Origin: an uncultured Clostridia bacterium | GTDB lineage: Bacteria; Bacillota; Clostridia; Oscillospirales; Oscillospiraceae | Length of the DNA: 5,002 bases | Assembly (NCBI GenBank): GCA_947176425.1 | Contig: CAMWQV010000216.1 | Coordinates: forward strand, 1-5,002 | Direction of reading: 5' to 3' | Shown: positions 1 to 5,002 of the stretch, piece by piece | Position numbering within the stretch: the stretch's first letter is position 1 | Layout: the number at the start of each line of letters is the position of its first letter | Notes under the pieces: generated by a model | What the model saw: the letters and a program-made list of their open reading frames with translations, nothing else | The model's database searches: none | Told to the model about the DNA's origin: nothing | Made by a program: the position numbers and the translations under genes

Positions 1-264
1 GATATACAGGATAACATTCAGGTTGTAAAGTCCGGTATCAAAATTCTGTTTTGCACCGGCTTCCCAGTGGGCGGAGTGGTCTCGCACTTCGTTTTTCTCC
101 AAGATTACCAGCATGTCTTTTCCGTCTACATTGTGCAGGTCGGCGTGTTCGTTTCCGTTGAAAAACACCGCGCTTATATCCGCTGAGGCAAAATCCTTGA
201 AGGTCCGTTTTTTCTCCTGATCCACATTCTCGTAGTCTTGTACGAAGTCGAACAGCGCAGCCAT
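1..264 (-). CDS. Head-tail connector-like protein (gpFII-like position), N-terminal part
   Basis: The first 88 residues of a small protein are visible; the frame is open to the window edge, so the C-terminus is missing. Recognisable blocks are DISAVFFN (residues 29-36), HNVDGKDMLVIL (44-55) and TGLYNLNVILYI (77-88). These resemble a small protein of about 100 residues that commonly follows the major capsid gene in Clostridia prophages, where a core of type DI-VF-N, a short VDGK turn and an LLYV strand are familiar. By position it corresponds to lambda gpFII, which joins head to tail; that role is inferred. The ATG lies one base after the capsid TGA (TGATATG), and I see no good Shine-Dalgarno sequence, so translation is probably coupled to the capsid gene. 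The first 20 or so residues look like an extension relative to the homologues I remember, so a later non-ATG start cannot be excluded. No signal peptide or membrane segment is apparent. Confidence 0.7.
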   Translation of the reverse strand, partial: MAALFDFVQDYENVDQEKKRTFKDFASADISAVFFNGNEHADLHNVDGKDMLVILEKNEVRDHSAHWEAGAKQNFDTGLYNLNVILYI

Positions 265-265
265 A

Positions 266-1315
266 TCAGCACACCGTCGCTACCAGCCAGCTATCCACCT
301 TGTCGGGGATAGGCAGGGGCCGGGCGCACGCCTCCAGCACCTTCCGCTCCGGCTTGTGGTCGATGTAGGCGTGGAGCAGCCTGGGGGTTTCTGCGGTGAC
401 AAGCTGCTTGGCCTCGTTGTAGTAGGAACAAAGGCCGTATGCCCGCATGAAGTCCACATCCGGGGAAATCATAACAATCATGTTGTCGGGAATCAGCCTG
501 CGGACGGTCGGCTTTGTAGGGTCGGTTGTCCGGTCCACATAGACTTCCTTGTAGGAGTAAATCTCCAGGCCGGAATCCGTCAGGTAGCCGTGGTAGCGGA
601 CGCCATTGGGCAGGTCGCGGGCGTTGAACTCGCCTGCCTGATAGCGCCGGTTGTCCATCTTCTCCAGGATGCCCTTATCGTTTTTCAGCAGTTTCAGCGC
701 AGTCCGTCCGCAAATGATACGGTCCACATTGGCAAAACCATTTGTGTAAACCATATCCACCCAGTCCTCCAGCATCCCTGGGATGTCCGCGCCGCTCTGT
801 CCCCACTGCTGCGTCCCGGTCAAAACGACCTTGTTTGTGAAGCCAAAGTCGATTTCCTCGTTTACGCCCTTGCCCACAATCTGAATCGCTCCGGTTGTAA
901 GTGCCTGGGCGCACATCCATTCCTCGCGGCGGCTGATGGAATCGTCAAGGCGCTGATACTCCCGCACAAGCTGTTCCGCCGCACGCTGGGCTGGGGTCCG
1001 CTCACTGTAGATGGTTTCGCCGGGGGTGCGGTTCATGTAGTCCTCCGCCGTGGTCACAATGTCCGGGTTGACCATCGGGGGCGTGTAGCTCTTGGTTTCG
1101 TAGCCCTCGGCATCCAGCGTCTCCGCGCCCAGCTTCGGGTGAACGAACGCCGCCATCTCGCGGTCGCCCTTCGCGATGTCGATGTCAACCTCTTTTGTCG
1201 CAAAGGTTTTGACGTTCGTGAAGAACGTGTCCCGCAAAAACGTGTGGACCGGCGGCGCAGAGCGCACCACTTCGGCCAGGTATCGGGGCTGGTAAATGTC
1301 AATCTGGTTAGGCAT
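266..1315 (-). CDS. Major capsid protein, lambda gpE family
   Basis: This 349-residue protein forms the icosahedral shell of the phage head. Its length matches the lambda gpE family (about 340 residues). Family landmarks in order are RDTFF (residues 28-32), the acidic/basic stretch DIDIAKGDREMAAFV (44-58), GYETKSYTPP (71-80), TPAQRAAEQL (107-116), RREEWMCAQAL (129-139), IDFGF (155-159), LIPDNMIVM (274-282) and a C-terminal ARPLPIPD (331-338). The gpE type, unlike classical HK97 capsids, has no long N-terminal prodomain removed by a protease, and none is seen here. The start is supported by AGGAGG at 1329-1324, eight bases before the ATG. The gene follows the decoration protein with an 18-base gap, and the connector gene starts right after its stop. 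The final residue is Cys349; other cysteines are at 135, 202, 296 and 329, with no evidence that they pair. The family assignment is secure. Confidence 0.95.
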   Translation of the reverse strand: MPNQIDIYQPRYLAEVVRSAPPVHTFLRDTFFTNVKTFATKEVDIDIAKGDREMAAFVHPKLGAETLDAEGYETKSYTPPMVNPDIVTTAEDYMNRTPGETIYSERTPAQRAAEQLVREYQRLDDSISRREEWMCAQALTTGAIQIVGKGVNEEIDFGFTNKVVLTGTQQWGQSGADIPGMLEDWVDMVYTNGFANVDRIICGRTALKLLKNDKGILEKMDNRRYQAGEFNARDLPNGVRYHGYLTDSGLEIYSYKEVYVDRTTDPTKPTVRRLIPDNMIVMISPDVDFMRAYGLCSYYNEAKQLVTAETPRLLHAYIDHKPERKVLEACARPLPIPDKVDSWLVATVC

Positions 1316-1333
1316 TTTTGCTTCCTCCTATCG

Positions 1334-1702
1334 TTATTTCAGGAAAATCCCGATGTTGCGCAAGGCAACCTCGATGTCGGCGGCGGTTACGCCCTCCGGC
1401 AGCGCCAGGCTGTCCGCAAAGTATTCTCCGGTCAACCACACCGGCCCTTCCTCGTCCGCCCGGATGCTGTCCGGGGTCAGCCCGTAGAGACCCGTCGCGG
1501 TGACGGTCGTTTTGGCGGCGTCGCCCTCGCCGGTCGTGGTTGCGGTGATAAGCTCCAGCTTGCCGTCGCTGTTCAGCACTACGGGCGCGTGCGCGGGAAT
1601 ATCTTCCGCCGCCACCTTCACGGCCTTTGCAACAGGTCCTACGCCCGCTTCAAAATGGCTTGGATTGTAGCGGTACGTCTTTACTGCAAGGTCCATGCTC
1701 AT
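1334..1702 (-). CDS. Head decoration (stabilisation) protein, lambda gpD family
   Basis: This 122-residue protein is likely to bind the outside of the expanded capsid and hold it against the pressure of packaged DNA; lambda gpD (110 residues) does this as trimers at the local threefold axes. Family features are GPVAKAVKV near residues 22-30, the IPAHAPVVLNSDGK segment (35-48), a variable strand region (49-70), GLYGLTPDSI (71-80), then YFADSLALP (94-102) matching the family's FN-D-L-P block, and a terminal helix ending RNIGIFLK. It contains no cysteine. Two in-frame ATGs lie six bases apart (1702 and 1696). The first is preferred because AGGGAGG at 1717-1711 ends eight bases before it. It sits directly between the protease/scaffold gene (15-base gap) and the major capsid gene, exactly where lambda has D. 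Identification rests on that context plus the sequence blocks. Confidence 0.9.
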   Translation of the reverse strand: MSMDLAVKTYRYNPSHFEAGVGPVAKAVKVAAEDIPAHAPVVLNSDGKLELITATTTGEGDAAKTTVTATGLYGLTPDSIRADEEGPVWLTGEYFADSLALPEGVTAADIEVALRNIGIFLK

Positions 1703-1717
1703 GTCGTTTTCCTCCCT

Positions 1718-2095
1718 TTAGTTCTTGGGCGCTACGCCCTTGATTGCGGCGATAAATGCGTCCCCCTCGTTCTTGTCGGCGGGCGAGGTGTTGGTGACGC
1801 CGTTGACGCCGCTGTTTTCCGCGTCCTTCTGCACCTGCGCCAGATAGGTCGCGCCCTGGGTCTTGGCGTTCTTGACCATAGCCTCGGCAAAGTCCGCCGC
1901 GCTCATGGGCTTGCTGAACTTGGCTTCCGCCGCCAGCTTTTCGCTTCCAGGCAGAGCCATATCCTCAATTCTCTGGATGCGCACCCGCTCGGCATTAGTT
2001 GCGGCTTCCGTCGCCGCTTGCTCGATTTGGTCAACCAGCGTGGGAAATACTTTCCGCAGGTCGTCCACGGTCTTGATGCTGTCTTTCGGGTCCAT
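1718..2095 (-). CDS. Internal in-frame scaffold protein (Nu3-like), nested in the protease gene
   Basis: A second product of 125 residues is predicted from Met246 of the protease gene, in the same frame and with the same stop. The support is a full ribosome binding site, AGGAGGT at 2109-2103, with a seven-base spacer to the ATG at 2095. Such a site inside a coding frame is rarely accidental, and its position at the end of the Pro/Gln-rich linker is exactly where the protease part ends and the scaffold part begins. In lambda, Nu3 is made in this way from within C, as the internal scaffold on which the shell assembles before being removed. The product starts MDPKDSIKTVDDL, is rich in Ala, Glu and Lys, has no cysteine, and looks helical with a possible coiled-coil stretch around its residues 12-45. 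Expression as a separate protein is inferred, not shown. Confidence 0.75.
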   Translation of the reverse strand: MDPKDSIKTVDDLRKVFPTLVDQIEQAATEAATNAERVRIQRIEDMALPGSEKLAAEAKFSKPMSAADFAEAMVKNAKTQGATYLAQVQKDAENSGVNGVTNTSPADKNEGDAFIAAIKGVAPKN

Positions 2096-2830
2096 GTCCT
2101 GTACCTCCTGTTGTTTTTCCGGCTGTCCCGCCGGTTTTGGATTTGCAGACTGTCCAGCGGTGTCCTTCGCCGTCAGACTGTCTTGCACAAATTTAGGAGC
2201 CTCCGCAAACGGGATGTTCATGCTGACGCTATTGACAAAGAGGACGCCGCTGCGGTTCTCCACAACTGCGTCCTCTCCGTTATCCGTCAGCTCGTCTACA
2301 AAGCCATGTTCTTTCGCCTGTGAGCCGGTCCACCAGCTCGTCGCGTCCATCCACCCGGCTACTTCGTCCTTATTCCGTCCTGTTTTCTTGGCGTACAAGT
2401 TGATGATGTTTTCCTTGATGGTCGCCAGTGCCTCCATGCATTTTTGAAGGTCCGCTGCATTGGCGTACCCGCAGTACATACTGACTGGATGAACCATATA
2501 GGTACTATCATTCGCCGCAATCACCTTGTTACAGTGGCAGGCAATAACTGTTGCCGCTGACGCACATACGCCGCCGATGCGAGCGGTTACGTTTGCCGGA
2601 TGCTGTTCCAGGAGGTTCCCGATTTCCACCGCCGCGAACACATCCCCGCCGCCGCTGTTGATGCGCACGGTGATATCGCTTACATTCCCAAGGGCACTAA
2701 GTTCTGCGGCAAACTCTTTCGGGGTCACTTCGTCCCCGTACCAGCTTTTTTCTCCTGCAATGCTGCCGTATAGAAGCAGTTCCCCACTCCCGTCAGCCTG
2801 ATTGCGGAATTGCCAGAATTTCTTAGGCAT
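1718..2830 (-). CDS. ClpP-like prohead protease fused to capsid scaffold region
   Basis: A 370-residue two-part protein, equivalent to lambda gpC with Nu3 as its C-terminal section. Residues 1 to about 185 form a ClpP/crotonase-fold serine protease: INSGGGDVFAA (57-67) is the oxyanion-side glycine motif, Ser91 in GVCASAATVI is the expected nucleophile, His114 in YMVHPVS the expected base, and Asp162 in MDATSWWTG the likely third member, followed by AKEHGFVDEL (172-181). Residues 205-245 are a Pro/Gln/Lys-rich linker. Residues 246-370 are charged, helical and scaffold-like, with ERVRIQRIEDMAL at 281-293. In this family the protease processes internal head proteins during procapsid maturation. 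The start is set by AGGAGGT at 2844-2838, seven bases before the ATG. The gene overlaps the portal stop by eight bases. Cysteines 89, 98, 100, 120 and 131 cluster around the active site. Assignment to peptidase S14 or S49 is a naming matter; the catalytic layout is ClpP-like. Confidence 0.92.
   Translation of the reverse strand: MPKKFWQFRNQADGSGELLLYGSIAGEKSWYGDEVTPKEFAAELSALGNVSDITVRINSGGGDVFAAVEIGNLLEQHPANVTARIGGVCASAATVIACHCNKVIAANDSTYMVHPVSMYCGYANAADLQKCMEALATIKENIINLYAKKTGRNKDEVAGWMDATSWWTGSQAKEHGFVDELTDNGEDAVVENRSGVLFVNSVSMNIPFAEAPKFVQDSLTAKDTAGQSANPKPAGQPEKQQEVQDMDPKDSIKTVDDLRKVFPTLVDQIEQAATEAATNAERVRIQRIEDMALPGSEKLAAEAKFSKPMSAADFAEAMVKNAKTQGATYLAQVQKDAENSGVNGVTNTSPADKNEGDAFIAAIKGVAPKN
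2098..2109 (-). promoter_or_regulatory. Internal ribosome binding site for the scaffold start
   Basis: The minus strand reads AGGAGGTACAGG here, then AC and the ATG at 2095. The AGGAGGT core is complementary to the 16S rRNA end and sits at an optimal seven-base distance. It encodes Glu-Val-Gln within the protease linker. The same 12 bases precede the protease ATG itself. Confidence 0.8.
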
Positions 2831-4460
2831 TGCCTGTACCTCCTTTTTGTTCCTCTCCGCTGTGATCCGGCGGTATCTCTCCCAATCCGTTGGGTAGCGG
2901 ATTGCTTATTTGGTCCACTTTCCGCTTGCGCTGCGCCTCTATGACACGCTTCCGAATGTTTCTGTTAAAGTCCCCACCGGTAAGCTGGGCCGTCTCTTCC
3001 TCCGCTGTAGAGAAACCTGCTTCCACACGCTTTACAGCGGCTTCTACTTCCTGGGATGGATTCATGGCTGTTCGTGCCGGTCCGTTCCATTTGCAATCTG
3101 TGTACGCCTTGCGGATAACTGGGTCACTGAAAAATCCCGGTGCCTGGATGCGGCCCCGCGCTACAGCTTCAGCAAGCAGCGCTTCATAGATCGGCTGGCA
3201 GAAGTCGTCGGAAAACCAATCCCGCTGCATTCCGCAAGTACGCCAAAACTCGTTGAGGGAACCGCGTGCGCTGCTGAAATTCTGCGTAAACTGCTTTTCC
3301 AGCACCTCCGGCGGGATTTCCAATCCAGAGCTGATTTCCCGCACCATGGTGCTGTAGAAAGCATCGTACCCGCTGTTCGGGTGCTTCGGGTCCGCAAACT
3401 CCACCGTCTCCCCCGGATTCAGTGCCACGATTGCGCCGTTCCCCAGTTCGATACTTCCCTGGTCCTGAGCGTCAATGAGTTGTTCTGGCGGTATCGCCTC
3501 CCCGATAGGTTTGCCAGTCTGAACGGTGGCAGACTGGATAAACACCGTGAACATGGCGGATATAACTGCCGCCGTGATCTCCGCTTCTGTGTACCGCCCT
3601 AACTGTTTCAATGCCTCCAAAACTGGTGCCAGGACTGGGACGCCCCGGCGTTGGCCCGGCCGCTCCCGGTTCATCACATGGAGGACGTTCGGTCTCCCGC
3701 TGCTCCCGTATGCTTCTACCCGCGTCCACTCCAGCTTGCCCGCCTGATTGGCAAGGCTGGACAGTGGGTGGTGGTTGTATATCCAATAGGCAACTACCAT
3801 TCCGTCCTCGTCCGTCTCCACGCCTTGCACGATGCTATGTACCTTGTAACCCTTCACCTCACAAGGCACCAGCCGGTCGTAGCCGTCCGGCGAACATACC
3901 CGGTCCGCTTCGATTATCCGTACCCGCAGGCTGTACGGCTGGCCTGGATGTTCCTTCATTAGCAGCAGCGCAAAGACATCCCCGCTCATTATGTAGGATA
4001 GGAAAGCAAGCTGTTGGAGCTGATAGAAATTGTCCATTCTGTCTGCATCGCAGATTTTTGTGTCTGCCCATAAAGCAAACTCCCGCAGGATTTGGGCTTG
4101 CAGGGCCTCCGCCTGCTCATTGGTCAGCTTCAAATACTCTGCGTCAATTTGCGGTGACGGCATAAGTCCGCCTGCCACTACGTTTGTCCGCAGCGTTTTC
4201 AGTGCGGCGGCTGCTGTCGGGATTCCCATGTAAGCGTCGCGGGACCGCTGGCGAAGTATATCAATGTTGTCCTCAATGTCCTCCTTGGCGCTCCCGCCGT
4301 AGTACATCCATCCCCGCATATTCTTTTTGGTTGTCGAGGCACCATACTGACTATAGCCAGAGTTAAGAAATTCCAGAGCGGTTCTTGCTGCTACGCGCTT
4401 TACGGCCCGCATCGGAGAAATAACGGCAATAGCCCGGTCCAGGAAATTCATCTTCGCCAT
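2823..4460 (-). CDS. Portal protein, lambda gpB family
   Basis: This 545-residue protein should form the dodecameric ring at one capsid vertex through which terminase pumps DNA and to which the connector proteins attach; lambda gpB has 533 residues. Family landmarks are LNSGYSQYGAS (32-42) and MRGW (48-51) near the N-terminus, RQRSRDAYMGI followed by LRTNVVAGGL (70-99), YIMSGDVFALL (156-166), HVMNRERPGQRRGVPVLAPV (261-280), LEIPPEVLEKQFTQNFSSAR (380-399), and the C-terminal WNGPARTAMNPSQEVEAAV (458-476) with VEAGFSTAEEE (479-489). The tail after about residue 500 is basic then Gly-rich and probably disordered. The start at 4460 is chosen over Met4 because TAAGGAGGT (4474-4466) lies five bases upstream. 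The last codons overlap the protease start, and the terminal KGGTGNA is encoded by that gene's ribosome binding site. No frameshift is seen. In lambda the portal is trimmed by the protease; whether that happens here cannot be read from sequence. Confidence 0.95.
   Translation of the reverse strand: MAKMNFLDRAIAVISPMRAVKRVAARTALEFLNSGYSQYGASTTKKNMRGWMYYGGSAKEDIEDNIDILRQRSRDAYMGIPTAAAALKTLRTNVVAGGLMPSPQIDAEYLKLTNEQAEALQAQILREFALWADTKICDADRMDNFYQLQQLAFLSYIMSGDVFALLLMKEHPGQPYSLRVRIIEADRVCSPDGYDRLVPCEVKGYKVHSIVQGVETDEDGMVVAYWIYNHHPLSSLANQAGKLEWTRVEAYGSSGRPNVLHVMNRERPGQRRGVPVLAPVLEALKQLGRYTEAEITAAVISAMFTVFIQSATVQTGKPIGEAIPPEQLIDAQDQGSIELGNGAIVALNPGETVEFADPKHPNSGYDAFYSTMVREISSGLEIPPEVLEKQFTQNFSSARGSLNEFWRTCGMQRDWFSDDFCQPIYEALLAEAVARGRIQAPGFFSDPVIRKAYTDCKWNGPARTAMNPSQEVEAAVKRVEAGFSTAEEETAQLTGGDFNRNIRKRVIEAQRKRKVDQISNPLPNGLGEIPPDHSGEEQKGGTGNA
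2833..2844 (-). promoter_or_regulatory. Ribosome binding site of the protease gene, inside the portal gene
   Basis: The minus strand reads AGGAGGTACAGG, then CA and the ATG at 2830. It lies wholly inside the last portal codons and fixes the protease start. The same 12 bases, at the same distance from an ATG but in a different reading frame, recur at 2109-2098 before the internal scaffold start. Confidence 0.85.
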
Positions 4461-4465
4461 ACCGC

Positions 4466-4474
4466 ACCTCCTTA
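4466..4474 (-). promoter_or_regulatory. Portal ribosome binding site overlapping the upstream stop codon
   Basis: The minus strand reads TAAGGAGGT, five bases before the portal ATG at 4460. The TAA stop of the preceding small gene supplies the first bases of the site, so a terminating ribosome sits on the portal initiation site. This arrangement favours coupled translation of the two genes and decides for the ATG at 4460 against the one nine bases further on. Confidence 0.8.
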
Positions 4475-4708
4475 CAGGTCACGAGGGACGAAACGGAACA
4501 CTCGGTTTCGTCCGCCGTACTTTTCCTCAGCTTCCGCCTCAGCCAGTTTTCCGGCCCAGTATTCCATCTGCTCCCGTATCTGTTTCAGGTCTGCTCGCGT
4601 CAGCATACGGGTTCCGATTTGATAACTCTGTCCCGTCGCCACAGCTTCTTCCGCATCCAGCCATGTTTGTAGCTTCGATTTACACAGTTTCTTGCTAAAT
4701 ACTGCCAT
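4472..4708 (-). CDS. DUF6148-like small head protein in the gpW position
   Basis: A 78-residue protein between terminase and portal, where lambda carries gpW (68 residues), the head-completion protein. The sequence resembles the small Firmicutes phage family I know as DUF6148: a leading helix with LQTWLDAEEAVATGQSY (13-29), the turn IGTRMLTRADL (31-41), a second helix QIREQMEYWAGKLAEAEAEE (43-62) and a basic end GGRNRVFRFVPRDL (65-78). The helix-hairpin plus basic tail would suit a protein that binds the portal or DNA, but its function is not established. I infer a gpW-like role from position only. The start is supported by GGAGGT at 4720-4715, six bases before the ATG. The preceding terminase stop touches the start (TAAATG), which points to coupled translation. 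Its own TAA forms part of the portal ribosome binding site. Confidence 0.85.
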   Translation of the reverse strand: MAVFSKKLCKSKLQTWLDAEEAVATGQSYQIGTRMLTRADLKQIREQMEYWAGKLAEAEAEEKYGGRNRVFRFVPRDL

Positions 4709-5002
4709 TTAGATACCTCCACTTAGGCGACGCCAGCCCTTGCGGCGCGGCCTTTGCTCTGCTCCTGGCGCTGGTTTTCGGAGCGGCGGGTTGTAAATTT
4801 CCAGTGCGGCGGTCGCATAGTTGCGCAGGTCCAGCGGCTCGTTGCGTTTATAGTTCTTGTCCCGGAAGTCCCATGCAACAATCATTTTTCCCCGACGGAA
4901 CCTAGTAATTTTCATTTCCGCTGTCAGACCCTTAAAGTACGTTTCATCATACCCGGCTTCCGGATTTAGCGGGAAATGGCAGTAGTTCGGCCCGCTCGTG
5001 AT
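4709..5002 (-). CDS. Terminase large subunit, lambda gpA family, C-terminal 97 residues
   Basis: This is the end of a long gene that continues upstream beyond the window. The frame is open from the edge, so the ATG at 4915 is an internal methionine and not the start: 29 more codons precede it without a stop. The visible part holds the family's C-terminal nuclease-domain features: the NYCHFPL block followed by YDETYFKGLTAE, where the family has a G-Y-HFP...Y-EYF-QLT pattern, then DFRDKNYKRNEPLDLRNYATAAL, matching the NE-LD-R-YA-AA signature. The tail is Pro/Arg-rich and ends LSGGI. The full enzyme packages DNA: an ATPase motor in the N-terminal part (not visible here) and this nuclease part, which cuts genome ends. 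The last five codons contain the ribosome binding site of the next gene, and the stop abuts its ATG. Confidence 0.92.
   Translation of the reverse strand: MTSGPNYCHFPLNPEAGYDETYFKGLTAEMKITRFRRGKMIVAWDFRDKNYKRNEPLDLRNYATAALEIYNPPLRKPAPGAEQRPRRKGWRRLSGGI

Noticed and set aside
772..785. Near-perfect inverted repeat CATCCC-T-GGGATG.
   Set aside because: It lies inside the capsid coding region, its one-base centre cannot form a hairpin loop, there is no U-tract, and a short palindrome like this is expected by chance in 5 kb.
1316..1333. Possible promoter or terminator between the decoration and capsid genes, the widest gap in the window.
   Set aside because: The 18 bases are fully accounted for by the ribosome binding site and its spacer; there is no inverted repeat and no room for promoter elements.
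1791..1813. Short direct repeat GACGCCGTT/GACGCCGCT near the scaffold end.
   Set aside because: Two copies of about seven bases encode the VNGVTN stretch; too short and too few to be a meaningful repeat.
356..2323. A 655-codon open frame on the plus strand, antisense to the capsid, decoration and protease genes.
   Set aside because: Its codons lie in exact register with the sense codons of those three genes, which share one frame because their gaps are 18 and 15 bases. In this register a stop needs a sense TTA, CTA or TCA codon, which GC-leaning genes avoid, so a long open frame is expected. The translation has no recognisable domain, while the opposite strand encodes clear phage proteins.
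2910..3602. Plus-strand open frame of about 230 codons across the portal gene.
   Set aside because: It is antisense to strongly conserved portal motifs, has no plausible ribosome binding site that I can see, and the translation resembles no known protein.
4709..4915. A stand-alone 68-residue gene starting at the ATG at 4915.
   Set aside because: The frame stays open for 29 codons upstream to the window edge and those codons carry terminase motifs (CHFP, YDETYFKGLTAE), so the ATG is internal to the terminase.

Overview
The window is a tightly packed phage head-morphogenesis operon of the lambda (siphovirus) type, all on the minus strand, so transcription runs from high to low coordinates. The host is probably an anaerobic Firmicute of the Clostridia/Oscillospiraceae kind, and the DNA a prophage or gut phage. 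This rests on strong AGGAGG-type ribosome binding sites, a moderately GC-rich composition (mid-50s percent by eye, not counted), and a gene set and protein style I know from Clostridia prophages. The host assignment is inference: no host gene, integrase or attachment site is present.

In transcription order: C-terminus of the terminase large subunit (5002-4709, cut by the window edge); a small DUF6148-like protein in the place of lambda gpW (4708-4472); the portal (4460-2823); a ClpP-like prohead protease with a C-terminal scaffold region (2830-1718), carrying an in-frame internal start that should give a separate scaffold protein (2095-1718); the gpD-like decoration protein (1702-1334); the gpE-like major capsid protein (1315-266); and the N-terminal 88 residues of a small head-tail connector-like protein (264-1, cut by the window edge). 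The order matches lambda A-W-B-C/Nu3-D-E-FII, with no gpFI-like gene between E and the connector.

Together the products build the head. Portal and scaffold nucleate the procapsid, the major capsid protein forms the shell, the protease region processes internal proteins, terminase packages DNA through the portal, the decoration protein stabilises the filled head, and the small proteins close the head for tail joining.

Gene spacing runs from an 8-base overlap to an 18-base gap, and no non-coding stretch is long enough for an independent promoter or terminator. No RNA gene, CRISPR array, insertion sequence, defence gene or other accessory cargo is visible. The points that go beyond routine annotation are translational: a well-formed internal scaffold start whose ribosome binding site is a 12-base copy of the protease gene's own, and a connector gene that, unlike all its neighbours, lacks a ribosome binding site and appears coupled to the end of the capsid gene. 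I did not find an undescribed system.
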